Shown here piece after piece: positions 56,601 to 64,000 of a DNA stretch of 64,000 nucleotides (its first letter is position 1; each line of letters opens with the position of its first letter). Source of the stretch: Hymenopellis radicata (Eukaryota > Basidiomycota > Agaricomycetes > Agaricales > Physalacriaceae). The stretch lies in the NCBI GenBank assembly GCA_015501595.1, contig JADNRX010000109.1, forward strand, positions 62,001 to 126,000, written 5' to 3'. Below the pieces are notes generated by a model. The model saw only the letters and a program-made list of their open reading frames with translations. It was not told the DNA's origin and made no database searches. The translations under genes and the position numbers were made by a program.

Positions 56601-59600
56601 ACACGTTTCGCGTCCTAGCCAGAAAACCGGATTCGCCGGCGGTTCGAAGACTACAAGCACACAGAAAAGCGAAGAAACGACGACAGCAATTGAAGAGAAG
56701 CGCCATACGTGGAGAAGTTCGGGCAAAAGAGCGCGTTGTCATTGCGCCGGAGACTTGCAGACAAGTAGTGGTAGACGTGCAAATACCGCGTTTTCAAGAC
56801 AGTCTGTTTGTGGAGAGAATGATTAAAGAAGATAAGAGCGGGCAGCAAATTTATGGCTCACCAGACGTGCTAATTTCTCGCGAATTTTTATCCATTCCCA
56901 TCTCCAACTTCTCCAACATGCCTATTACCATCTCCATCGGCGAAGTGGTCGGACACGCTCATAATCCTCGTAACTGGCTGGATCGTCCAGGACACAGTGC
57001 AGTCGAAACACGAAAACGCGAAGCCTACGCGCAATTTCTCAAGAACATAGTGGAAGAAAGAGGACGAGCTATGAAGACCGACACAGCCACATCTGATCAA
57101 ACCCGGATCGCGGGATCGGCAGCAATAACTTCTTCCTCGGAGATTACATCCAAGGCACATCGCAATGCTACCTCGCCCGATGACCCTGCCGCTGAGGATC
57201 CTGTAGAAGGAGGACCAAAGACAGCGGAAGTTCCACCTGATCCTGTTGCTCGCTCGGATTTTCTTGGATCCGTTGGGATATCGCCAACCTTGACATCAGA
57301 ACAGCGGCAAGCCCTCGAAAACGTGCTGCTCGAGAATCAAAGCGCATTCGGTCTCGATGGGCGACTAGGCAATCATGACACCCAAGTGGAAATCACGCTG
57401 AAACCAAACGCGACTCCGGTATCGCTACCTCCCTTCCCAGCCTCACCGCTAAATCGTGAGGTCATGGACAAACAAATGGACTCATGGATCAAGCTCGGGG
57501 TCATCGAACCTTCAACAAGTCCATGGGGAGCACCCGGATTCATTACTTACCGAAATGGTAAGCCCCGTATGGTCATTGACTTCCGACGGCTGAATGCGAT
57601 GGTAGTATCAGACGAATTTCCTTTACCGCGTCAAGAAGACATCACGCAAGCTTTGGCAGGCGCACAATGGCTCACAACGTTAGACGCATTGTCTGGGTTC
57701 ACTCAACTGAGCGTTCACCCGGATTCTCGACCACCACTGGCATTCCGAACGCATCGTGGTCTCTGGCAATTTGCACGAATGCCATTTGGGTATAGGAATG
57801 GCAGACCAAGTGTGTTCCAACGCGTAATGCAGAAGGTCTTAGCACCGTTCCTCTGGATCTTCGCACTCGTTTACATTGACGATGTGGTGATCTTCTCATT
57901 GACCTTTGAAGAACACCTACAGCACGTCGACCTAGTCTTGAAAGCGATCGCGGATTCAGGAATTACTCTGGCACCGGCTAAGTGTCATTTCGCTTTCCAA
58001 TCTTTACTCTTACTCGGGCAAAAGGTATCTCGACTCGGAATGTCGACACACCGAGAGAAAGTAGAAGCCATCATGCTCCTAGAGGCCCCGCGAAACGTGC
58101 AAGAACTACAGACTTTCCTAGGTATGATTGTTTATTTTTCATCTTACATCCCTTTTTATGCATGGATCGCTCACCCACTGTTTCAGCTTCTCAAGAAAGG
58201 TGTACCATGGCAATGGACCGAGCTTCACGAAGAAGCGTTCACTTTGTGTAAGCAGGTGCTCTCGCACGCACCTGTTCGCGGGTACGCGATGATGGGACTA
58301 CCGTACCGTGTATACACACTGGCAGATGCCTGTGATTACGGATTGGCCGGAATATTACAACAAGTTCAACCAATCTTAGTGCGCGATTTAAAGGGGACAA
58401 AGATCTTTGAGAAGCTTGCTGAGGCGCACGCAAAAGGGGAACCAATTCCGCGACTAGTCACTTCGATTTCAAAGGAACAGGATGATGTGCCTGCACCAGG
58501 GAACTGGGCAGAAAACTTTGAGGAAACCACAGTTTACGTCGAACGTGTCGTAGCGTACTGGTCTCGAGTACTTAAGTCGCCCGAGCGAAACTATTCCCCG
58601 ACGGAACGCGAAGCTCTTGCACTCAAAGAAGCTCTCATCAAGTTTCAACCGTACATCGAAGGCGAACAAATTCTCGCCATTACAGACCATGCCGCGCTTA
58701 CATGGAGTCGTACATATCAGAACGTGAATCGAAGACTGCTTACTTGGGGAATGGTGTTCTCCGCCTTCCCAAACTTACGCATCATCCATCGTGCGGGTCG
58801 CGTTCACTCCAACGTTGACCCAATCTCGCGACTACGGCGACGTCTTCCTCCTCAATCTGGCCCGATCTCAGACACTATACAAGCCGTCAGTCTGGCTCGA
58901 GAAGACGAAGACCCTGTGAAACAACTGTATGAGAAATTCGGACATCGATTTGAACAGAAAATACTCACGCTAGCAGAAAAGCACATGAACACGGTCGACA
59001 ACCCGTCACCTGCTGACACCGCCGTTGATTTTGGCGAAGTTCCTGTTGCGAACGCTGGGGGGGTAGATGCCTCAGTAAAATATATTTCTGCACGGAACTA
59101 TAGCGTTCTCATCAACACGAACGAAGAAGAAATCAACAATTGGCGTGAGGCGTACCAGCTCGACCCGCACTTTCACGATTTCATCGAATCAATTCAGTCT
59201 CCAAACGCGCATATCACGCCAAAGTACCCACAGTACTCTTACAGCGACGAAGGCTTGATTTTCTTCGAAGATTCGAATGGTAACAATCGCCTATGTGTAC
59301 CAAAATCATTGAGAATCGATCTCATGAAACAAGTACATGACTCACTCACCGAATCTGCACACGCGGGTTACCATAGGTGCTATAACCGTCTTGCAGCGAC
59401 GCATTACTGGCCGGGCATGTCTCGCGACTTGAAGCGTTTCGTTAGCACATGTGATATCTGCCAAAAAGTTAAGCCAAGTCGGTTCGGAAAGGCAGGACTC
59501 TTACAACCCATTCCCATTCCATCTAAACCATTTGAAGTTGTCACAATGGACTTCATTCCCGAACTTCCTATATCCGAAGGGTATGACAATGTGCTAGTAA

Positions 59601-60787
59601 TAGTCGACAAACTCACTAAATTCGGATTATTCATACCCTGTCAAACCACCATCAATCAAGAGGAGACCGCGGCCTTGTTTTTCAAACACGTTGTGTGCCA
59701 ATACGGTATTCCACGACAAATCATCTCTGATCGTGACTCGAGATGGAAAGGCGCGTTCTGGAAGGAGGTATGTGAGTTAATGGGATCACAGCGGGCATTA
59801 ACCACGTCGTACCATCCACAAGCCGATGGTCAGACCGAGGTTTTGAATCAAACGCTGGAAATAGCGCTACGCGCCTACGTAAATCCTCAACGCGACGACT
59901 GGGCGAAGTACCTAGATGGATTTAGTCTGTCTTACAATTCTACCCCTCACACAAGTCACGGATACGCACCGGCATTTCTGCTGTACGGATATCTGCCGGT
60001 CACCGAGTCAACTCTGTTAGCCAACCCCAGTTACGTTCCGCGGACCATAGGAGAAACCGTAGCTGCGGGCGCCGAACCAGATAACGTGCACTTGACGCAC
60101 GAGAACGATACCGCCGTAGATTTCGTTGAACAATTTGAAGCCGCGAGAACGAGTGCGAAAGATGCACTAAGTGTAAGCCGAGCATACCAAGAACGAGCCT
60201 ACAATCAGGGTAAGCGAGTAATTGAATTTGAGGAAGGAGACCTCGTCAAGTTGAACCCTCATTCGCTCGACATGATTCGTTCATTGAGAGGCAAAGGAAA
60301 GAAACTCGTGGTAAAATGGGATGGTCCCTTCGAAGTAGTAAGGAAAATCAGTCCGATCACTTATCAACTTAGATTACCGGAGGCTTATCTCATCCATCCG
60401 ATCATCAACATTGCTCATCTCGAAAAATACCATCCATCACCACCAGAATTCGGATCTCGTCCTTCCAAACAGCTACGACCAGACGATTTTGCGGAGTTCG
60501 AGGAACACGAAGAAGTTGAAGCAATAGTGGGCGAACGGTTTTTCAAGGGTACAGGTAAGCAACGGAGAATCCGAAAATACAAAGTGCATTTCAAAGGATT
60601 TCCAAGCAGCCACGACCAGTGGAAAACACGACGCCAACTCGGAGGCGCGCTTGAAGTCTTAGACACCTGGGAGAATAGACCCAAGGGACAGTCGGCACCT
60701 ATTAATTTCGGAGGTATCACGGACCTGAGTCCCGACACTGGCGCGGCACAAAGTCTTTCCAAACGCGAGCAGCGTACGCGCTCCTGA
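53621..60787 (+). CDS. Gag-Pol polyprotein of Ty3/Gypsy chromovirus
   Basis: One uninterrupted frame of 2388 codons makes structural and enzymatic proteins for retrotransposition. Residues 1-420 are a variable, Gly/Asn/Pro-rich N-terminus. The Gag core lies about 440-640 ([20 protein letters not shown]). A zinc knuckle C-x2-C-x4-H-x4-C ([14 protein letters not shown]) starts near 684. The protease active site [13 protein letters not shown] has Asp at about 874. The RT spans about 1240-1470, with catalytic YIDD near 1418. The RNase H starts [10 protein letters not shown] near 1567 and includes [12 protein letters not shown] and TDHAAL. The integrase has an H-H-C-C zinc domain ([19 protein letters not shown]; about 1905-1945), catalytic Asp about 1976, Asp about 2036 and Glu about 2072, and a GPF module ([12 protein letters not shown]). 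The C-terminal chromodomain spans about 2295-2350 ([16 protein letters not shown]). No frameshift separates gag and pol. Confidence 0.95.
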   Translation: MSGAAQTSTDPPPRPRYPRQRASDVFRTGLGEDRTGGHPQHFQYSSWKEIKARIRDSNTAAKHAAGIHEDASTHASDATDFPVFTDYSAEVPDPLHIDLKTITDDEVDIATAHPYQYLVEENDESVLDRRDEALQILEDHGMLTINNLRQCSSRQYKKTFAPEFRQLEILFRNVQCTNITDADGQRQVFRLHQEAFDALAARLVKRRHYALESLAQFGRDNLPTVRWGPHGDVTAWMEAMDFELNCVLYIALLETMLYELDYYHDWKTGMPRGPTIDDSDMLPAEGFSTGPKGMSWADLRRRSSGMPIYGDSASTARQQRGRGISGFGSNWFSPTSRPGYQRVPRDSLPGRQPPKQRGGGPPSGGGSGDESDSGRRPNNPPRRPKRGNNGNPGDPGDPDDGDNNGNNNGSRPGSRNSRPTGGPNNTSSNNTSKSYEAHFDPKFKISDIPGWDGDTDHIVKWLLKVDDFADLSERMRLQLGKWVPKRFTEAADSWYYSLPREIRSRAEADWDSLRDLITQFWMNRKWWERQKKRARNSAYRENGHRAETPSQYFIRKLDLLNIAFELDNLEIISEIMNGVPDSWETILNTEMYEDPYELQSSIRYHEETLLGLATPRRFTSYNASTEVDDRNIEDDYSRGNSPIPSARVHLVGASSKFPEPQFPKDDSNVTQKGLTPKAKGARPCRHCGSELHWDRECKHHNQGMRNARTRLAHADTELLNAIDEYDALYYAVADELEQSGFEEALQTSKSSVFHARTDRETLEGINKVEPVEIQENPVPESETPSERKAYNTMTACKPFYEKPALNRRSRRKLAKDITRVLHVKHDLPGSDPDKPLVELVQLKARPSGCTFLGSTATESEARINGHDLIKVVVDSGSDITLISSEVLRELSTSPRIKLGQEVNLIQVTGQTSISGYVNVNLTFDTDDGPVQMNVDAYVVKGMSTPFILGNDFADQYSISIIRRGGKTYLSFADTGRELEVQNSMSPSLTDLDGNTFRVLARKPDSPAVRRLQAHRKAKKRRQQLKRSAIRGEVRAKERVVIAPETCRQVVVDVQIPRFQDSLFVERMIKEDKSGQQIYGSPDVLISREFLSIPISNFSNMPITISIGEVVGHAHNPRNWLDRPGHSAVETRKREAYAQFLKNIVEERGRAMKTDTATSDQTRIAGSAAITSSSEITSKAHRNATSPDDPAAEDPVEGGPKTAEVPPDPVARSDFLGSVGISPTLTSEQRQALENVLLENQSAFGLDGRLGNHDTQVEITLKPNATPVSLPPFPASPLNREVMDKQMDSWIKLGVIEPSTSPWGAPGFITYRNGKPRMVIDFRRLNAMVVSDEFPLPRQEDITQALAGAQWLTTLDALSGFTQLSVHPDSRPPLAFRTHRGLWQFARMPFGYRNGRPSVFQRVMQKVLAPFLWIFALVYIDDVVIFSLTFEEHLQHVDLVLKAIADSGITLAPAKCHFAFQSLLLLGQKVSRLGMSTHREKVEAIMLLEAPRNVQELQTFLGMIVYFSSYIPFYAWIAHPLFQLLKKGVPWQWTELHEEAFTLCKQVLSHAPVRGYAMMGLPYRVYTLADACDYGLAGILQQVQPILVRDLKGTKIFEKLAEAHAKGEPIPRLVTSISKEQDDVPAPGNWAENFEETTVYVERVVAYWSRVLKSPERNYSPTEREALALKEALIKFQPYIEGEQILAITDHAALTWSRTYQNVNRRLLTWGMVFSAFPNLRIIHRAGRVHSNVDPISRLRRRLPPQSGPISDTIQAVSLAREDEDPVKQLYEKFGHRFEQKILTLAEKHMNTVDNPSPADTAVDFGEVPVANAGGVDASVKYISARNYSVLINTNEEEINNWREAYQLDPHFHDFIESIQSPNAHITPKYPQYSYSDEGLIFFEDSNGNNRLCVPKSLRIDLMKQVHDSLTESAHAGYHRCYNRLAATHYWPGMSRDLKRFVSTCDICQKVKPSRFGKAGLLQPIPIPSKPFEVVTMDFIPELPISEGYDNVLVIVDKLTKFGLFIPCQTTINQEETAALFFKHVVCQYGIPRQIISDRDSRWKGAFWKEVCELMGSQRALTTSYHPQADGQTEVLNQTLEIALRAYVNPQRDDWAKYLDGFSLSYNSTPHTSHGYAPAFLLYGYLPVTESTLLANPSYVPRTIGETVAAGAEPDNVHLTHENDTAVDFVEQFEAARTSAKDALSVSRAYQERAYNQGKRVIEFEEGDLVKLNPHSLDMIRSLRGKGKKLVVKWDGPFEVVRKISPITYQLRLPEAYLIHPIINIAHLEKYHPSPPEFGSRPSKQLRPDDFAEFEEHEEVEAIVGERFFKGTGKQRRIRKYKVHFKGFPSSHDQWKTRRQLGGALEVLDTWENRPKGQSAPINFGGITDLSPDTGAAQSLSKREQRTRS

Positions 60788-60834
60788 GGCCAACGCGTTA
60801 TGCGACCACTTCACATCTCTGATCCATCCTTTGC

Positions 60835-62010
60835 ATGTTCATTCTCGATCTTCACATCCCCAATCTCTCAAGGCGTCAACACGAGGCGCATCCATTTAAA
60901 AGATGTCTGCGAGTTCGCAGTATTTATCAAGGTCTTCCACATACAGCGTGTCTATCCCATCGGCGCACTTCGACAGCATCTACTTCCTTATCTGAAAACC
61001 AAGCAAACACCATTACACGCGGTACGCATCAGATCCATCATGCAAACTCATCTTCTAATCCAACGAGACAGATGGCCCAATATTACCGTTGGAACACAGC
61101 CGCGACTATCACTCCGTCGCCCGACGGCTACGTTATCGTCAACGGAGGCTGGGTTTATCACTCAACGCGTCTCCGCCAGTATCTCCCAGAAACTGAAGAA
61201 GGCACTCAGATGTACAACCTCATAACCCAAGCTATACGCGGGCTATACCCCGACGACGTTCTCGCGATCAACGGTAATTTCTACCTACGACCAGAGCATG
61301 CTTCGCACATCTGGGCCGCTGCGAAGCTCATTTTTTTCATCATCCTTGGGGCCTGCAATAACGTAAAGATTCCCTTAACCAACGAAGGAGATACATCCCC
61401 ACGTCGCATCCCCACCATCATTCCCGTCGACTCTCTAGAGGAACTTGGGTATACTCCTCATGTCATCACACAAGAGGTTACTATCGCTGAAGGCATCGAG
61501 CGGCTCAGAGAAGTTCCTATTGACCTTCCCGTTCCCTTCTTTTCCACGACTCAGACTTACATCGGAGGATGTCAGTTCCGGCATCTACGCGACCTCATGC
61601 TGCACTACGACAACTTTATGCATCTACTGGTCAAGAACGTGGAAATGTTGATGGATTTTATGGATCGAAGCGTTGCGCTAGGAACGGAAGCACGTATTAA
61701 CTGGGGAGCTCCCTTTGGTTTGACAGCCATCGATTGGTTACTACACGTCGATGCGCCTCGCGTCAGACGTGAAGCCACATCGCGTAATCTATCCATAGGC
61801 GACTTCGTGCGAGAGTTTATCCCCGCGGACAATTCCAACGACGTCCCGACCGTCACGTTCCCGATGGCTGACCCCACTATTGAACCTTCTCATTTCGACT
61901 TTCCGTACGATCCCCACTTCCCTTTCTTCAACTTCCAACTGTCACCGGGGGCAATAGTCAAGGGAGGTACGTGCGACCTGCCTGACAGGCAGGTGCTGGG
62001 CAGGTGGTAA
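60835..62010 (+). CDS. Extra ORF downstream of pol, unknown family (3' end disrupted)
   Basis: 391 codons. The more natural start may be the in-frame ATG at 61072 (MAQYYRWNTAATITPSPDGY), since the earlier 79 codons look like leader or intron sequence. It is well-composed protein (VNGGWVYHSTRLRQYLPETE, REVPIDLPVPFFSTTQTYIG, HYDNFMHLLVKNVEMLMDFM, ARINWGAPFGLTAIDWLLHV) with one hydrophobic stretch KLIFFIILGACNNV at about residue 170. No signal peptide, no envelope fusion features and no known enzyme motif were seen. The last 14 or so codons (TCDLPDRQVLGRW) lie inside the nested inverted-repeat element, so the natural C-terminus is lost. Beyond that element, 62709-62871 contains an open stretch with a Cys/His cluster (YCTHCHRLGCSIDICPF) that may have belonged to it. 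Confidence 0.6.
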   Translation: MFILDLHIPNLSRRQHEAHPFKRCLRVRSIYQGLPHTACLSHRRTSTASTSLSENQANTITRGTHQIHHANSSSNPTRQMAQYYRWNTAATITPSPDGYVIVNGGWVYHSTRLRQYLPETEEGTQMYNLITQAIRGLYPDDVLAINGNFYLRPEHASHIWAAAKLIFFIILGACNNVKIPLTNEGDTSPRRIPTIIPVDSLEELGYTPHVITQEVTIAEGIERLREVPIDLPVPFFSTTQTYIGGCQFRHLRDLMLHYDNFMHLLVKNVEMLMDFMDRSVALGTEARINWGAPFGLTAIDWLLHVDAPRVRREATSRNLSIGDFVREFIPADNSNDVPTVTFPMADPTIEPSHFDFPYDPHFPFFNFQLSPGAIVKGGTCDLPDRQVLGRW

Positions 62011-62707
62011 GGCAGTTTGCTGGCAGGTTGCGGTTAACTGCCGCTAACAGGGCAAGATTAGATTAGAATATTGTTTAGATGGCTTGAACACATGTCGGAT
62101 CGTATCCCACACGTGTTTAAGCATAAACCTTCAAACGAAGTTCCTTTCGTATGTGACTGCCTTTGTCCTTACCTGCCTTTCAGTACATACATTTCTCAGA
62201 CGACATCAGGAAACAGCATTGTGCATTGTGGTAACCTAAGACAGCACCCGCATCGATATCTAACTCAAAAGAAGCAAGAATGGTTGCTGAGGAGGAGGGG
62301 ATGATGTCGAAGAGCGCAACGGTGGCGGAGAGGGCTTAACTTCATGACAGTCATCCTGGAGGCAGCCGTCGGAGGATGTAATGAGAGCAATTTATCAGTG
62401 CCCAAACATTGTAACAGAGGCTTTTCTCTAGAAACCATGGTGTCCAAATGAGGAAGGATATGTTGATGCAGACAGTACCTGTGCCAACGGTGAGTACTAG
62501 TGAGTCCCCAGAGGAACACCATGCAGAAGCAGAACCAAAAGAAGATGAACAAATGAGGAGATAATGGGCGAAGGAATTCAGTAAGGCCGTGGTGAGTAAA
62601 TGAAGTGACATAATACTCAGTACACGACGAAATAGTTCACCTGCCCGTTACCTGCCTGACAACCTGCCTGTCAGGCAGGTCACTTTCACCTCCCTCCACT
62701 ATTGCCT
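61949..62707. mobile_element. Nested MITE-like element with palindromic inverted repeats
   Basis: Ends are inverted repeats. Left, GGGCAATAGT, then AGGGAGGT, then GACCTGCCTGACAGGCAGGT. Right, the reverse complement, with AGGCAATAGT, AGGGAGGT and GTGACCTGCCTGACAGGCAG. The inner part ACCTGCCTG-A-CAGGCAGGT is itself a palindrome, and GGCAGGT recurs sub-terminally. CCGG flanks both outer ends and may be a 4-bp target duplication. The 760 bp interior has no convincing ORF, so a non-autonomous element is inferred. It sits inside the chromovirus, between its extra ORF and the 3' LTR. Exact ends are uncertain by a few bases. Confidence 0.7.
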
Positions 62708-62933
62708 CCGGTGTGTATTGCACGCACTGTCATCGACTCGGGTGCAGTATAGACATTTGCCCGTTTCTTGACGGCGAAGACGCTCTAAGCCCGGACACAT
62801 TGGCATTACTCGCAGCCGAAGACGAGGTATCGGACGATCTGCCAACTTACTCCGAAGATTGGTACGGTTAATCTCCTTATCTAATCAACTGTACTAACTA
62901 TCCAAAGAAGAGTACATCCACGCAGGGGGGCTA
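62708..62933 (+). other. 3' internal tail of chromovirus with Cys/His cluster
   Basis: After the nested element an open frame reads GVYCTHCHRLGCSIDICPFL, then acidic sequence ending DDLPTYSEDWYG and TAA at about 62869-62871. The Cys/His spacing is knuckle-like but not the standard CCHC. It is followed by the G-rich polypurine tract at 62922-62930. Confidence 0.45.
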
Positions 62934-63329
62934 TGTTATGGATGACACTGCTGCCACGTGGTATAGCGCTAACTCGGTGACACCGGTGTCAGTTTCTTAG
63001 CACTCATAGATATTATTAGATCATAGTCATGCGTCGAGTATCTTCTTTTCCCTTCTACGTATTTCTCCTACTTTCTCAACTTTTAGTACTTAAATCTGAT
63101 TGTATTAGCTAGAATGTTATCTTACAACTTGCTTACAACAACCATCTGCACTACGTGCACCCACTCATAAGTCGAAACCGGCACCTGCTACGAAGCAGTG
63201 CCATCTCTATCGATTCGTGAGTCTCTCGGTGTCATCACACCGAACCTAACCAACATCATCAAAGGTAAAACTTTGATTCTCATTCGAGTACTCTGACTAC
63301 TACGTTACAGATACTCGACATTCCTAACA
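62934..63329 (+). repeat. 3' long terminal repeat
   Basis: 396 bp, no difference from the 5' LTR seen on direct comparison. Followed by GGTGG. Confidence 0.92.
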
Positions 63330-63334
63330 GGTGG
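63330..63334 (+). repeat. Target-site duplication, right copy
   Basis: GGTGG, identical to 53069-53073. Confidence 0.85.
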
Positions 63335-63606
63335 CGGAGACTACATATCATCTCTCGCATTCGCCCCCATTCCCCATCCACACCTGCGTCCCCCGAACAC
63401 ACATTCTCCAGCGCTGGCTACAGTGGAATGGGCCACGACTCCTCATATCACCGCAATACCGACTGATCGTCTTCCGGGGCGAGCGACATTTCAAGGGTTG
63501 CTTCTCCAGGCTATTCGTGGACGCTGTCGCCGATCTCGTCGCACCCATCACTTCCTACGCCGAAGCGGGAGAGCATGAGCGATGCGACGTGGACCTCTTT
63601 ACCCTC
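63335..63606 (+). pseudogene. 3' part of the host gene split by the retroelement (putative)
   Basis: Two frames are open immediately after the element. One, in frame with TEPEDAEPNIEPKVAE on the left, reads TTYHLSHSPPFPIHTCVPRT, then RLLISPQYRLIVFRGERHFK and ends DVDLFTL with TAG near 63607. The other reads RRLHIISRIRPHSPSTPASP and stops near 63463. Neither has a known domain. Confidence 0.3.
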
Positions 63607-63609
63607 TAG

Positions 63610-64000
63610 CCGTTATGATTCCTCGAGTGCCGGAGTATCGCTACGCCTCGAGATCCAGACGGAGGATACGGCTCTACGCCGCGCCACAGAGAAGGGAGCG
63701 CGCATCGTCTTCCATGGCTCCTGAACGATATATAAGCTAGCATCGTCGATCGAGAGACACACGGGACTTCCTGTCGATCTTCATACGCACCCACGACAAC
63801 CTCTATCTCCCAACACGTACTCCTCTACCGGAGTCGCATATTGATCGGCTTAGGGACCTCCAGCGTCTGATCATTCGTAGAATGTTTCGACTCCGCTACC
63901 TTTCAATCACGGTTATTCTTCGGCATCGTTTGCGAGCCAAGGCCACGGAGGATACGATTTGAAGGGATGTCCATTCTTGACCATCGTTCTTTACTCTCCC
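63610..64000. other. Right edge, no gene supported
   Basis: Short frames only. Too close to the window edge to judge whether a further exon continues. Confidence 0.4.

Larger units (their letters stand above)
53074..63329 (+). mobile_element. Ty3/Gypsy chromovirus, complete, 10.26 kb
   Basis: LTR retrotransposon bounded by two 396-bp LTRs that look identical and begin TGTTATGG and end CCTAACA (TG...CA). Flanked by a 5-bp target duplication GGTGG. Internal order is gag, protease, reverse transcriptase, RNase H, integrase, chromodomain, as in chromoviruses (Metaviridae). A G-rich purine tract (GCAGGGGGG) lies three bases before the 3' LTR. One base after the 5' LTR is TGGTGGACACATTGGG, the presumed primer-binding site; the tRNA was not identified. 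An extra ORF and a nested inverted-repeat element lie between pol and the 3' LTR. The uninterrupted polyprotein and matching LTRs indicate a very recent insertion. Confidence 0.93.

Noticed and set aside
60800..61225. 141-codon ORF overlapping the extra chromovirus ORF
   Set aside because: Overlaps the longer frame, which has far better protein composition.

Overview
The window looks like nuclear DNA from a basidiomycete fungus, most likely an agaricomycete. Genes sit close together on both strands and are split by many 45-60 bp GT-AG introns. The gene content fits: HSPA12-type Hsp70 paralogs, an AA9 lytic polysaccharide monooxygenase with a GH28 enzyme, MYND proteins, a quelling-type RNA-dependent RNA polymerase, a Rho1 exchange factor with DH-PH-CNH layout, and a chromodomain Ty3/Gypsy retrotransposon. 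This is inference from content; no species marker was found.

Layout. 0-9 kb: two HSPA12-like Hsp70 ATPase genes (611-3058 +, 6625-9108 +) flank two paralogous coiled-coil genes of unknown function (3131-4677 -, 4921-6523 -). 9.9-14.3 kb: an RNAi-type RdRP with an intact catalytic motif, a 12-nt microexon carrying that motif, and two apparent frame lesions in its N-terminal half. 14.4-18.4 kb: a secreted GH28 enzyme, with a 5-nt microexon in its NTD motif, and a ketopantoate reductase, both on the minus strand. 18.9-21.9 kb: a 1.3 kb direct duplication carrying a MYND zinc-finger gene, one copy clearly decayed. 24.3-25.6 kb: an alpha/beta hydrolase. 26.5-27.4 kb: an AA9 LPMO with unusual active-site and splice features. 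29.6-37.2 kb: a conserved block of Gfo/Idh/MocA oxidoreductase, RNase H2 subunit A, ROM2-like RhoGEF and OTU1/YOD1 deubiquitinase. 37.3-39.3 kb: a PIF1-type helicase fragment and a 5'-truncated AP endonuclease. 41.4-47.5 kb: a full-length ABCC/MRP transporter. 47.5-53 kb: a gene-poor, repeat-rich stretch with a degenerate CTTAAAG-rich repeat field, a 21-bp minisatellite and short inverted duplicates.

53.07-63.33 kb is a complete, very young chromovirus. Its two 396-bp LTRs look identical, it has a 5-bp target duplication (GGTGG), and it carries one uninterrupted 2388-codon gag-pol frame ending in a chromodomain. Downstream of pol lies an extra ORF of unknown family, and its 3' end is interrupted by a nested, non-coding element of about 760 bp with palindromic terminal inverted repeats. 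The retroelement itself appears to have landed in an exon of a host gene.

No CRISPR array, operon, riboswitch or convincing tRNA/rRNA gene was seen. Exon boundaries were worked out by eye from splice signals and frame continuity, so individual junctions may be off. Several conserved genes show one-base frame breaks. Assembly or base-calling indels should be excluded before any of them is called a pseudogene.
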